A stretch of 64,000 nt of DNA from Crossaster papposus (Eukaryota > Echinodermata > Asteroidea > Velatida > Solasteridae): the NCBI GenBank assembly GCA_037893245.1, contig JBAIAA010000401.1, forward strand, positions 434,001 through 498,000. The letters are read 5' to 3'. Every line of letters starts with the position of its first letter. Positions within the stretch are counted from its first letter, which is position 1. Below, one piece after another: positions 38,168 to 50,145 of the stretch. A program made the translations under genes and the position numbers. The notes beneath the pieces are model-generated. The model did no database searches, was not told the origin of the DNA, and saw only the letters and a program-made list of their open reading frames with translations.

Positions 38168-39147
38168 TCTTCAGACACTTTTCCATAGAGTTTGTGCACG
38201 TTTTTTCTTCTACCAATACACTTTGGCACTTTGAAAAATTCGATGAACTTGAGACTTGGCACACAGTTGAACCATCACCCAAGGATGATCCTAAAACAAA
38301 TTCGTCGCGATTACGTAATTCCTGGTCACGTGACGTCACGTTAAAGCTTCAATTTTCCCCCATAGGTTTTGTACACGTTTTTCTTCAGACTATTGAATTT
38401 GACTCTTTCGTAAATCTGATTGACTTGAAACTTAGCACAGACCTCGACCACCATCCTTAGGAGGGCCAAGAAAACAATTATCAAGATGACGTCATCGCGG
38501 GTCATGTGACGCCACATTAAAGGTGTAGTTTTTAAGACCCTCTAACTCTGAAAGTACAAGTCCGGTTGGGGTCAAATTTGGTTTGCAAGTATTCGAGGAT
38601 GTGTTATAGACGAAAATTAAGATGACGTAATTATGACATCATCGGGTGTCATGTGACGTCACATTAAAGGTTCAATTTTCTCCATAGGTTTTGTACACGT
38701 TTTTCTTCATAATATTGAATTTGACACTTCTGTCAATTCGATCGACTTGAGACTTAGCACAGACCTCGACCACCATCCTTAGGAGGGTCAAGAACAAAAT
38801 AATCAAGATGACGTCATCGGGGGTCATGTGACGTCCCATTAAAGGTGTAGTTTTTAAGACCGTCTAACTCTGAAAGTACAAGTCCGGTTGGGGTCAAACT
38901 TGGTTTGCAAGTATTCCAGAATGTGTAATAGACGAAAATTAAGATGACATCATGATGACATCATCGGGTGTCATGTGACGTCACTTTAAAGGTGCAGTTT
39001 TCCCCATAGCATTTGTACACGTATTTTTCAACTTATATATCTTGGGAAAATTGACAAATCCAATCGATTTCAGACTTGGCACACACATAATGAAAGTTAT
39101 CTTAGACATCCGAAACAGCTCTGTGTTTGTCCACAAACACATGTCTA
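38127..39147 (+). mobile_element. Array unit 14 (type B)
   Basis: Begins with a T-run of about 35 bases and ends at CTAG 39144-39147. The sequence across its 3' boundary into unit 15 is repeated almost exactly at the boundary of units 21 and 22. Confidence 0.8.
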
Positions 39148-41586
39148 GTTCTTCTTCTTGTTCTTGTCCCATAAATCGCATAGACTTTGTACACGTTTCT
39201 TCTGGAGGTCACTTTTGTCATTAAACATACTTCAATTTCATTAAAACTTTGCACATACTCAGAACTCATACTGAGCTAGTGCCTAAAACTCGGATGTCAT
39301 CATGACGTCATCACGTGACACGTGACGTCATCTTACAGTTTTAATAATTTAATCTTTAAAAATCAATACAAAATCAACCGCGAATGACCGTAACTTGAAG
39401 TTTGTGGGAATCGATATAATAATTAAAGGTCTTCATTTTATCTCGTGTGCGTGAAATCACGTGACCTTTCCTTCCGGTCTAAACCGGAAGTGCCTTATAA
39501 TTTAAAAGTGAAAAATGATTTGAACTTACTTTCAACGATGTTAGTGTCTGGCTACAATGTATTTTTCAAAAAAAATATTGGTGACGTCATAACATGTTAT
39601 AGCGCCCTCTAGCGGCAGTTTGAAAAAATGTTAAAATGAATAATCTGTTGATGTGTGTGGCGAAGTTTGCTGAAATCACTTTATAACCGGTGTATTTAAT
39701 CAGCTTCATGCTAGGAACAAGTCGACGGAAAAAAAAAATTATGACGTCACCAGACCGGAAGTTAGAATGAAAAGACTTCTTTTCCTTTGAAAATTCCTAA
39801 AAAATTAAACTTGACAGATACAATCTTGATTTTTGCTCTAAAGGTTAGTGTAAAGGTAGTTCTCGAACTTCCCTGTGTTTTGGGGCAAAAAACGAACTTG
39901 AACATACCCTGCGGCACCCTTGAAATGTAATCGTTTTGGCCTAGGTGCAGAAAGCATTGACCCCTTACGTGTGCATGGCACACGTATAATATACATGCTA
40001 GTACATGTACGTATACACTGATAGTGCATTATGTATTGAGCGAATGTATCACCACTGACATCGTTCGTGCAAGCACATGTACGCTCACCCAAGAGGACAC
40101 TAGCCGCCAACCTGTGAAACAGGATGACGTCATCAAATTGCCTATGGGGAAGGGCGCCGCGTACGACAGGTAGGTAAACACGCTTTCGGCTACGCAGAAT
40201 CCAACCCCGTAGACTTTGTAAACGTTGCTTGCACAATTCAAAGCACTTTTAACGGAAAAACAAAGTCGTATTCCCATAAACTTGACCCAGGTGAAGACCC
40301 AATAGTGAACTCCAGTCTGGCCGACAGACACCACGAGGAAGACGTCATCAGGGCCACGTGAACTTATCTTAAAGGTGTAATTGATTTAATCTTTGAAAAT
40401 CAATATAACATCAACCGCAAAAGACCGAAACTTGAATTTTGTGGCAATTAATAGAATAATCCAGGATCTTCATTTTATCTCGTGTGCGTGAAATCACGTG
40501 ACCTTTCCTTCCGGTCTAAACCGGAAGTGCCTTATAATTTAAAAGTGAAAAATGATTTGAACTTACTTTCAACGATGTTAGTGTCTGGCTACAATGTATT
40601 TTTCAAAAAAAATTATCGGCGACGTCATAACATGTTAAAGCGCCCCCTAGCGGCAGGTTGAAAAATGGTTAAAATTAATAATCGGTTGATGTGTGTGGCG
40701 AAGTTTGCTGAAATAACTTTATAACCGGTGTATATAATCATCTTCATGCTAAAAACATATGGATAAGGAGAAATATTGATGACGTCACCAAACCGGAAGT
40801 TACAACGAAAAGACCTTTAAACCTTTAAAAATCGCTGAAAAATTAACCGCGATAGATATAATTCTTTGTTTGCTTTAAATAGACAAGTTCAGACAGCTCT
40901 CAAGATTTATGTTAATTACGTCACGATGACGTCATCAAGTATCAGATTACAAGCAACTGATGATTTCTAGATTTATTCTTTAAAAATCAATATAAAATCA
41001 ACCGTAAGAGATCTGATTTAGATTTTAACGGGAATTGATAGAATAATCCAGGGTCTTCATATTTCGTATTACATGCAAAATGACTTGACCCTTCCTTCCG
41101 GTCCAAACCGGAAGTGCCTTATAATTTGAAAGTTGAAAATGATATGAACTTACTTTCAACGATGATAGTCTCTGGCTAGGCTGCTCTCTACACAAAAGTT
41201 ACCGGTGACGTCATAAATGTTGTTATGGCGCCCTATAGTGGCAGGTTGACAAATGTTTAAAATGAATAATCAGTTGATGTGTATGGCGAAGTTTGCTTAA
41301 ATCGCTTTATAACTGGTATTTATAATCAGCATCTTGTTAGAAATAAGTTGGCAAAGGGAAACGAATATGACGTCACTAGACCGGAAGTTACAATGAAAAG
41401 ACCTTTAAACGTTTAAACATTGCCTAAAATAAACCGCGAGATTTAATCCAATTAATGTTTTTCAATTGTCATTTATGAAAATAGAATGCTAAGGAAATTT
41501 AACAAACAAAATCATAAATGTAACGAACAATGACAAAAATTGCGAAAAAGCCATATGCTCTGTTCATAGAACAGACATATCTCTAG
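39148..41586 (+). mobile_element. Array unit 15 (type A, variant 3' end)
   Basis: Begins CTTCTTCTTGTTCTTG, no hairpin. Full A body with the ~400-bp block at 39830-40240. Variant 3' end with stem-loop and CTAG 41583-41586. The CTCF-like site near 40630 reads GCGCCCCCTAGCGGCAG, slightly closer to the CTCF consensus than in other units. Confidence 0.8.
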
Positions 41587-42727
41587 TTTTTCTTTTTTTT
41601 TCTTTTAGTAACCTAAACTCCATAGACTTTGTACACGTTTTTTCTGCCCGTCACTTTTAATAGAAAACAAAGTCGTATCCAAACAAAACTTTACCCACGT
41701 GAAGACCCAATAGAGAGGTCGTGCCTAGCAGACAAACGTAATGATGACGTCACCAGGGGTCACGTGACGTCATATTAAAGGTGCAATTGATTTAATCTCT
41801 GAAAATCAATAACAAATCAACCGCAAAAGCCTGAAACTTGAATTTTGTGGCAATTGATAGAATAATCCAGGATCTTCATTTTATCTCGCGTGCGTGAAAT
41901 CACGTGACCCTTCCTTCCGGTCCAAGCCGGAAGTGCCTTATAATTTAAAAGTGAAAAATGATATTAACTTACTTTCAACGTTGTTAGTGTCTAGCTAGAA
42001 TAAACTTTTCACAAAATCATCGGCGACGTCATAACACGTTATAGCGCCCTCTAGCGGCAGGTTGAAAAATGAATAAAACGAATAATCTGTTGATGTGTGT
42101 GGCGAAGTTTGCTGAAATCACTTTATAACCGGTGTATATAATCAGCTTCATGTTACGAACAAGTTGGCGGAGAGAAAAAAAATATGACGTCACTAGACCG
42201 GAAGTTACAATGAAAAGACCTTTAAACCTTAAATAAATGCTGAAAAATCAACCGCGATAGATATAATCCAGATTTTGGCTTCAAATAGCAAAGTTAAGAC
42301 AGCTCTCAAGCTACGATGTTAGGCGCTGGCTATGTTGTAAGTAACAACAAAGTTAACAGTGACTTCATAAAATGTTAAAGCGTCCTCTAGTGGCATGTTG
42401 ACAAATGTTACGTCATATTACAATTATATTTGAACTATTACGTTTTTAGACCTTGAAACCATATCTCAGCAACGGATCGTGTTAACATAACACCTCATTT
42501 TGTATTGTTAGGTGATAGATAGTTGCACAAAAAATTCACAAACGTGTGACGTCATCGTTTTAATCAGTTTGAATTCATTTTAATATGTTTAAATTAACTT
42601 AAATTCGTTTTCAATGATGTTAAATTGTTTTGATGGTATAAAAGTTCCATTTTTGAAAAATGTAATCAAAAAAATTGCGAATACGAAAAAGCCCTATGTT
42701 CTGTTCCTCGAACAGACGTAGTTCTAG
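41587..42727 (+). mobile_element. Array unit 16 (type A, internal deletion)
   Basis: 1141 bp. An internal deletion joins AGCTCTCAAGCT directly to ACGATGTTAGGCGC near 42312, removing the module that normally lies between. CTAG at 42724-42727. Confidence 0.8.
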
Positions 42728-44125
42728 TTTTTTTTTATTTTTAGTAACCTAAACCCCATAGACTTTGTACACGTTTTTCCTGCACGTCACTTTTAGTAGA
42801 AAACAAAGTCGTATTTCCATAAAACTTAACCCAAGTGAAGACCCTATAGTGAGCTCGGTCCTAACAGACATACGTCATGGTGAGGTCATCAGGGGTCACG
42901 TGACGTCATCTTAAAGGTGCAATTGATTTAATCTTCGAAAATCAATAACAAATCAACCGCAAAAGACCGAAACTTGATTTTTGTGGCAATAGATAGAATA
43001 ATTAAGAATCTTCATTTTATCTCGTGTGCGTGAAATCACGTGACCCTTCCTTCCGGTCCAAACCGGAAGTGCCTTATAATTTAAAAGTGAAAAATGATAT
43101 GAACTTACTTTCAACGATGTTAGTGTCTGGCTAGATTGTATTTAACAAAACAAATATCGGCGACGCCATAACATGTTATAGCGCCCTCTAGCGGCAAGTT
43201 GAAAAATGGTTAAAATGAATAATCTGTTGATGTGTGTGGCGAAGTTTGCGGAAATCACGTGATAACCAGTGTATTTAATCAGCTTCATGCTAGGAACAAG
43301 TAGACGAGAAGAAAAAATTATGACGTCACCAGACCGGAAGTTAGAATGAAAAGACTCCTTTTCCTTTGAAAATTCCTAAAAAATTAAACCTGACAGATAC
43401 AATCTTGATTTTTGCCCTAAAGGTTAATGTAAAAGTAGTTCTCGAACTTCCCTGTGTTTTGGGGCAAAACACGAACTTGAACATACCCTGCGGCACCCTT
43501 GAAATGTAATCGTTTTGGCCTAGGTGCAAAAAGCATTGACCCCTTACGTGTGCATGGCACACGTATAATATACATGCTAGTACATGTACGTATACACTGA
43601 TAGTGCATTATGTATTGAGCGAATGTATCACCACTGACATCGTTCGTGCAAGCACATGTACGCTCACCCAAGAGGACACTAGCCGCCAACCTGTGAAACA
43701 GGATGACGTCATCAAATTGCCCATGGGGAAGGGCGCCGCGTACGACAGGTAGGTACCGTACACACGCTTTCGGCTATGCAGAATCCAATATCCCATAGAC
43801 TTTGTAAACGTTGTTTGCACAATTCTGAATTCCAAGCAATTTTAACGGAAAACAAAGTCGTATTGCCATAAAACTTGACCCAGGTGAAGACCCTATAGTG
43901 AACTCCAGTCTCGCCGACAGACGCCATGATGAAGACGTCATTACCCAGCCAGCAAGCCCAAGTGGGCCCCATGTGGGTTGTGGTTGGGTTTGATGGGCTT
44001 AGGTGGGCTTGGGCTTGAAATGGGCTGCCCACATGGGTCCTGTGTGGGGCGACGGTGGGTTTTCAGTGGGCGTGGGCATCAAATGGGCACGATGTATGGG
44101 TCCAGTGTGGGGATTTGGTAGGCTA

Positions 44126-44860
44126 AGTGGGCCGTTTATAAACTGGGTTTTGATAGGGCTGGCCCAAGTGGGCCCTGTGTGGGATATAGGTGGACCCGGT
44201 GGGCTGTATTGTTAGTGGGTTTTGAGAGGGCTGTCCCATGTGGGCCCTGTGGGGGGCTATAGGTGGGCCCGGTGGGCTGTATTGTATGTGGGCTTTGGAG
44301 GGCTGGCCCAAGTGGGTCCTGTATGGGATATAGGTGGGCCCGGTGGGCTGTATTGTACATGGGCTTTGGGAGGGCTGTCCCAAATGGGCTCTGGGTGGGA
44401 TATAGGTGGGCCCGATGGGCTGTATTGTACGTGGGCTTTGGAAGGGCTGGCCCAAGTGGGCCCTATGTGGGATATAGGTGGGCCCGATGGGCTGTATTGT
44501 ACGTGGGCTTTGGAAGGGCTGGCCCAAGTGGGCCCTGTGTGGGATATAGGTGGGCCTGGTGGGCTGTATTATAAGTGGGCTTTGGGAGGGCTGGCCTAAG
44601 TGGGTCCTGTCTGGGATATAGGTGGGCCCGGTGGGCTGTATTGTACATGGGCTTTGGGAGGGCTGGCCCAAGTGGGCCCTGTGTGGGATATAGTTGGGCC
44701 CGGTGGGCTGTTGTAAGTGGGCTTTGAAAGGGCTGGCCCAAGTGGGACCTCTGTGGGATATAGGTGGGCCAGGTGGGCTCTATTGTAAATGGGTTTCAAG
44801 AGGGCTGGCCAACAAGTGGGCTATGTGTGGTATATAGGTGGGCGAGGTGGGCTGTACAAC
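44126..44860 (+). repeat. ~90-bp GTGGGC minisatellite
   Basis: About eight units of roughly 80-95 bp built on GGCTGGCCCAAGTGGGCC, GGGATATAGGTGGGC and GGGCTGTATTGTA. Because the unit length is often a multiple of three, long open frames with a repeated WARWAVLY-type product arise on both strands. I regard these as artefacts. Confidence 0.9.
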
Positions 44861-45203
44861 ACTGATGGCCGATGGCAGTTTGCCTAAAGGTCACATTCTT
44901 GCCCGCCGATTTGCCCTTAATAATAAGGTACCAGTTTTGTGGCAGTGACCTCGCATACCACAGAAAAACCGTTACTGCTGTGTGACTCGACTGTGAGCCA
45001 CATTTGAATTTTGGAGACGGATCGAGCAGGTACCTCGCACATCGTTTTACATGAAAACAACTGGTTATTCGTGGATATAAATGCAGTTTGCCTGTCAACA
45101 TACAACTAAAGTTTATTCCTGTAACGCAAGCCTTTGCTGAATGACTGTAGCTTTCTTTGAAAGGAATTTTAAGTTACGTGCAGACAAACATTCTGTTTAA
45201 CTG

Positions 45204-45209
45204 GTAAGT
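45204..45209 (+). other. Possible splice donor
   Basis: CTG followed by GTAAGT, a near-consensus donor in the unique centre of the 3187-bp element. It would pair with the acceptor at 45661-45662, giving an intron of about 460 bp. Confidence 0.25.
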
Positions 45210-45662
45210 TCATTGTTATTCAAATCTTATGCCCAATTTTCCACTTGTAACGTTTTACGACACGGTTTAGATTACTTGAAATTTTACACTGCTGTATGGC
45301 TTTTTGTGAGTGTTGATCTGTGAGTCAACCTATTCATTAATTTTGTTTCCATGCAACAAACGGCTATATTTTGGCATCATTTGGCCAATTTCAAATTCGC
45401 TCGGGCGTAAAAAAAAATTGTAAATGGGAATATAAAGAAGAGACAACCATCTTTGTGGATTGCAACTCCGGTCAGCAATTTTGAACTTAATCATGCTGAC
45501 TGTTTTTATTTTAAAGTTCTTGTTGGCCTACATTTGGGACATTTCGTGACTGAAAACATTGAAAGCTAAAATGCTGGATGAGTCTTCAAAATGCATACGT
45601 CTTTCAGACCGTATTTGCTTTTTCTTGGTTTTGTTTATTTGTTTATTTATTTTATGTTTTAG

Positions 45663-45793
45663 GAGCCACCAAGAAGAACAGTCAAACCGATACTGAGGAA
45701 TCGAAGCGCACAGGCTGGCTAGCGACAAGGTTGGACCATGGACATGACAGAGATGAGACAGCGGATCAGCGAGCACACTTGAAGACGAAGTAA
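45663..45793 (+). CDS. Possible terminal exon inside the 3187-bp element
   Basis: A pyrimidine-rich tract ending TTTTAG (45661-45662) is followed by a 43-codon open stretch rich in K, R, D, E and T (from GATKKNSQTDTEESKR on) that ends TAA at 45791-45793. A polyadenylation signal AATAAA stands at 45930-45935. The composition contrasts with the F-rich, AT-rich frame upstream of the acceptor, as expected at an intron-exon border. I do not recognise the product. It may be a captured host exon, part of an element gene, or chance. Confidence 0.25.
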
Positions 45794-45929
45794 TCAAGAA
45801 ACAAGCTGCCGCAATTAAGTTAGTCACTGAGCAAAACAAATAAGGAAATAATTGTTAAACTGTTTCGGTTACATGTTTAGGAAGTATACTTGTTGATAGT
45901 TTTAATCATGTTAATATCTACAGTGGTAA

Positions 45930-45935
45930 AATAAA
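45930..45935 (+). terminator. AATAAA polyadenylation signal candidate
   Basis: AATAAA 137 bases after the stop of the possible exon, followed by a T-rich stretch. It is suggestive only in combination with the splice signals upstream. Confidence 0.25.
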
Positions 45936-46723
45936 GACTATTTCATTCATCGTGCATTTGTAAATTTTGGCAAACCACATTTCATGGCGTTTTAACCTGC
46001 CTGTCAAATTATATTTCCCAGGTACTTAACGATTATTTCATCCGAGTTATTTCAAAGACGAGTGGCTTGGCCGTGATGCAATAGACTTAAATCCAGATGT
46101 AGTATATTTAGTATTTTTACCAATTTACCCATCACAAAGATTCCCACAGCTAATTGTGCTACACTATAATATAAAGCTCTGTACACATGGACATAATGTT
46201 TAGTCGGACTCATTTATAGTTTAGATATTTTTTTCAGAGAAATAAAAAAGGTGTTTATTAGGTCCTGTTTGGGGAAACAGTATATCCTAGAAATATCCAT
46301 CAAAGAAACCATTCTATGATCATAATCTGCATAGCTTGGATTAACTAAACCGTATTTTGTAAAAGAGACATATTGTTAGTAAACCCAGTTCTCTTATGGC
46401 ATCGAGTTGGCCGTGCATTTGACTCACAAATCATGTTTTAAAATAATATAAATTATTAAAAAGTTCCAAATAATTATTACCATTGCGAATTCTGGTTATT
46501 AAAGTACGTTTTGACAAAACACACGTACAACTGTTTGTCACTGGTTTTGCATGCTTTCTTCTATTCCCACGACCTGAATTTGCTATAGTATATCCGGTCC
46601 GTAATATCCCACAATAAACCGATTTTATAGTGTGGGTGCTCCTAATTTAATTTAATTGAAATGAATCGAATTAAATTGAATAATGATCGAGCCCATGCTA
46701 ACTTGTGTACAAGACATTTTGCC

Positions 46724-47118
46724 AACTTATAACCCGGTTAAAGCACAGAATGAGCCCACACAGGACCCACATAGGACCCGCATGAATTTATGTGGGCTTG
46801 CCCATTTGGGGCCCAACTGGCGCCGGCGGACAAATCTCTGTGGGCCCCAACTGGGCAGCCCACATGGGACCCATGAGGGAGCCCATTTGGAGCCCACTTG
46901 GGCCCCATGTGGGGCCCACTTATACCCCGGTTAAAGCTCAGAAGGGACCCACACAGGACCCACATGGGACCCACACGGGGCCCACATGAATTTATGTGGG
47001 CTTGCCCATTTGGGGCCCAAGTGGCGCCGGCGGACAAATCTCTGTGGGCCCCAACTGGGCAGCCCACATGGGACCCATGAGGGAGCCCATTTGGGCCCCA
47101 TGTGGGGCCCACTAGGGA
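46724..47118 (+). repeat. Direct repeat of GGGCCC-rich block
   Basis: Two copies (about 46727-46918 and 46922-47113) each start TATACCCCGGTTAAAG or TATAACCCGGTTAAAG, pass through CATGAATTTATGTGGGCTTG and GGCGCCGGCGGACAAATC, and end in GTGGGGCCCACT. The second copy directly adjoins the right end of the element. Confidence 0.85.
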
Positions 47119-48690
47119 ATGTTGACTGGGTAGGGTCACGTGACGTTATCTTAAAGGCGCAATAGATTTAATCTTTAAAAATCAATAACAGATCAACCAC
47201 AAAAACCCTGAACTCTAATTTTGTGGCAATAGATAGAATAATCTAGGATCATCATTTTATCTCGTGTGCGTGAAATCACGTGACCTTTCCTTCCGGTCAA
47301 AACCGGAAGTGCCTTAGACTTTGTAAACGTTGCTTGCACAATTCCAAGCACTCTTAACGGAAAACAAAGTCGTATTCCCATTAAACTTGACCCAGGTGGA
47401 GACCCTATAGTGAACTCCAGTCTCGCCGATAGACGCCATAATGAAGACTTCATCGGGGTCACGTGACGTCATAAAATAAAAATAATTAAAGGTGTAATTG
47501 ATTTAATCTTTGAAAATCAATAAAATATCAACCGCAAAAGACCGAAACTTGAATTTTGTGGCAATGTATAGAATAATCCAGGATCTTCATTTTATCTCGT
47601 GTGCGTGAAATCACGTGACCCTTCCTTCTGGTCCAAACCGGAAGTGCCTTATAATTTAAAAGTGAAAAATGATATGAACTTACTGTTAACGATGTTAGTG
47701 TCTGGCTAGAATGTATTTAAAAAAACAAACACCGGCGACATCAGAACACGTTATAGCGCCATCTAGCGGCAGGTTGGAAAATTGTTAAAATGAATAATCT
47801 GTTGATGTTTGTGTCGAAGTTTGCTGAAACCACTTTATAACTGGTGTATATAATCAGCTTCATGCTAAGACCATATTGGGAAGGGGAAATATTTATGACG
47901 TCACCAAACAGGAAGTTACAATGAAAAATCCTTTAAACCTTTAAAAATCGCTTAAAAATCAACCGGGATAGATATAATCCAGATTTTTGCTTCAAATAGC
48001 AAAGTTAAGACAGCTCTCGAGCTTTCTGTTAATTACGTCACGATGACGTCATCAAGTGTCAAATTACAATCAACCAAATATTTATAGATATAATCTTTGA
48101 AAATCAATATAAAATCAACTGTAAGAGATCTGATTTAGAATTTTAGGGGAATTGATAGACTAATCCATGGTCTTCATAATTTGTGTTGGATGCAAAAAGA
48201 CCCGACCCTTCCTTCCGGTCCAAACCGGAAGTGCCTTATAATTTAAAAATGGAAAACGATGTGAACTTACTTTCAACGATGTTAGGCGCTGGCTAGGTTG
48301 TAAATAACAACAAAGTCAACGGTGACTTCATTAAATGTGATAGCGTCCTCTATCGGCATGTTGACAAATGTTACATCATATTACGATTATATTTAAATTA
48401 TTACGTTTTAAGACCTTTAAGCCATATCTCAGCAACGGAACGTGCTAACATAACACATCTGTTTGTATTGTTAGGTGATGGATAGTTGCACAAATAGTTC
48501 ACAAACGTGTGACGTCATCGTTTTAATCTGTTTGAATTCATTTTAATCTGTTTAAATTAACTTAAATTTGTTTTCAATGATTTTAAATTGTTTTGATGGT
48601 ATAAAAGTTCAATTTTTGAAAAATGTAATCTAAAAAATTGCGAATGCGAAAAAGCCCTATGTTCTGTTCCTCGAACAGACGTAGTTCTAG

Positions 48691-50145
48691 TTTTTTTGGC
48701 TTTTTCGCTAAAAAGCGAAAAGGCCTTTGTTTTTCTTCTGTTTGTTTTTTTAGCTGTTTCGGCACTTCAGCCGAAACAGCTATTGTATTCGTTCTGATTT
48801 TTTTTTTTTTTTTTTTTTTTTTTCTCCTTCAGACTCTTTTCCATAGGGTTTGTACACGTTTTTTGTTCTGGCATAGCACTTTGGCACTTTGGTAAATCGG
48901 ATCGACTTGAGACTTGGCATACACTTAGACCACCACCCACAGATGATCCTAGAAGAAATTTGTCACGATTACGTCATTCGTGGTCACGTGACGTCACGTT
49001 AAAGGTGCAATTTTTCCCCATAGGATTTGTACACGTTTTTCTTCAGAATATTGAATTTGACACTTCGGTGAATCCGATCGACTTGAGACTTAAGACACAC
49101 CTCGACTACCATCCCCAGAGGGGCCAGAAGAAAAATCGTCACGATGACGTCATCGTGGGTCATTTGACGTCACATTAAAGGTGCAGTTTATAAGACCCTC
49201 TATCTCTGGAAGTAAAGGTCTGATTGGGGTCAAACTTGGTATGCAAGTATTCCAGGATGTGTTATAGACGAAAATTAAGATGACGTCATGACGACGTCAT
49301 CATGGGCCATGTGACGTCACATTAAAGGTTCAGTTTTCCCTATAGGTTTTGTACACGTTTTTCGTCAGACTATTGAATTTGACACTTTGGTAAATCCAAT
49401 CGACTCGAGACTTAGTACACGCCTCGACCACCATCTCTATGAGGGCCACAAGGATAATCGTCATGATGACGTCATCGTGGGTCAGGTGACGTCACTTTAA
49501 AGGTGTAGTTTTTAAGACCCTCTATCTCTGGAAGTAAAGGTCTGATTGGTGTCAAACTTGGTATGCAAGTATTCCAGGATGTGTTATAGACGGAAATTAA
49601 GATGACGTCATGACGACGTCATCGTGGGCCATGTGACGTCACGTTAAAGGTGCAGTTTTTCCCATAGGATTTGTACACGTTTTTCGTCAGACTATTGAAT
49701 TTGACACTTTGGTAAATCCAATCGACTCGAGACTTAGTACACACCTCGACCACCATCTCTATGAGGGCCACAAGGATAATCGTCATGATGACGTCATCGT
49801 GGGTCAGGTGACGTCACTTTAAAGGTGTAGTGTTTAAGACCCTCTATCTCTGGAAGTAAAGGTCTGATTGGGGTCAAACTTGGTATGCAAGTATTCCAGG
49901 ATGTGTTATAGACGGAAATTAAGATGACGTCATGACGACGTCATCGTGGGCCATGTGACGTCACGTTAAAGGTGCAGTTTTTCCCATAGGATTTGTACAC
50001 GTTTTTTGCAACCAAGATATATTTGGCACTTTGGTAAATCCGATCGACTTCAGATTTGGTACACACATAGACCACCACTCACATATTCAAAGTCATTTTT
50101 AGACAAGCGAAACAGCTCTGTGTTTGTCCACAAACACATTTCTAG
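48691..50145 (+). mobile_element. Array unit 18 (hybrid start A then B; type B body)
   Basis: An A-type hairpin (48698-48725) is followed 26 bases later by a B-type hairpin (48752-48781); body and 3' end are B type, CTAG 50142-50145. This is a direct record of two subfamilies inserted or recombined at the same junction. Confidence 0.8.

Larger units (their letters stand above)
43944..47130. mobile_element. 3187-bp element with CCCAG ends and TA target duplication
   Basis: Ends are CCCAGCCAGCAAG at 43944 and, inverted, CCCAGTCAACATT at 47130, with GTGGGCCCCA blocks just inside both. It is flanked by TA on each side. The duplicate unit 5 reads GACGTCATTAGGGTCACG without it. The offset between matching bases is 22194 before the element and 25383 after it, a difference of 3189, exactly the element plus one TA. 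The left part is a minisatellite, the right part holds two direct copies of a GGGCCC-rich repeat, and the centre is unique. No transposase frame seen. Confidence 0.9.
42728..48690 (+). mobile_element. Array unit 17 (type A, with 3187-bp insertion)
   Basis: No 5' hairpin. Net length without the insertion is about 2.77 kb, like unit 5, to which it is nearly identical over 43608-43943 and 47133-47560. 3' stem-loop and CTAG 48687-48690. Confidence 0.8.

Noticed and set aside
44003..44799. Long repeated frames (GGPGGLYC, WARWAVLY, GPALPKP types)
   Set aside because: Products of the GTGGGC minisatellite whose unit length is often a multiple of three; open on both strands at once.
46683..47139. Frames of 65-133 codons rich in G, P, H and T
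   Set aside because: Translations of a GGGCCC-rich direct repeat, open on both strands and bounded by the repeat.
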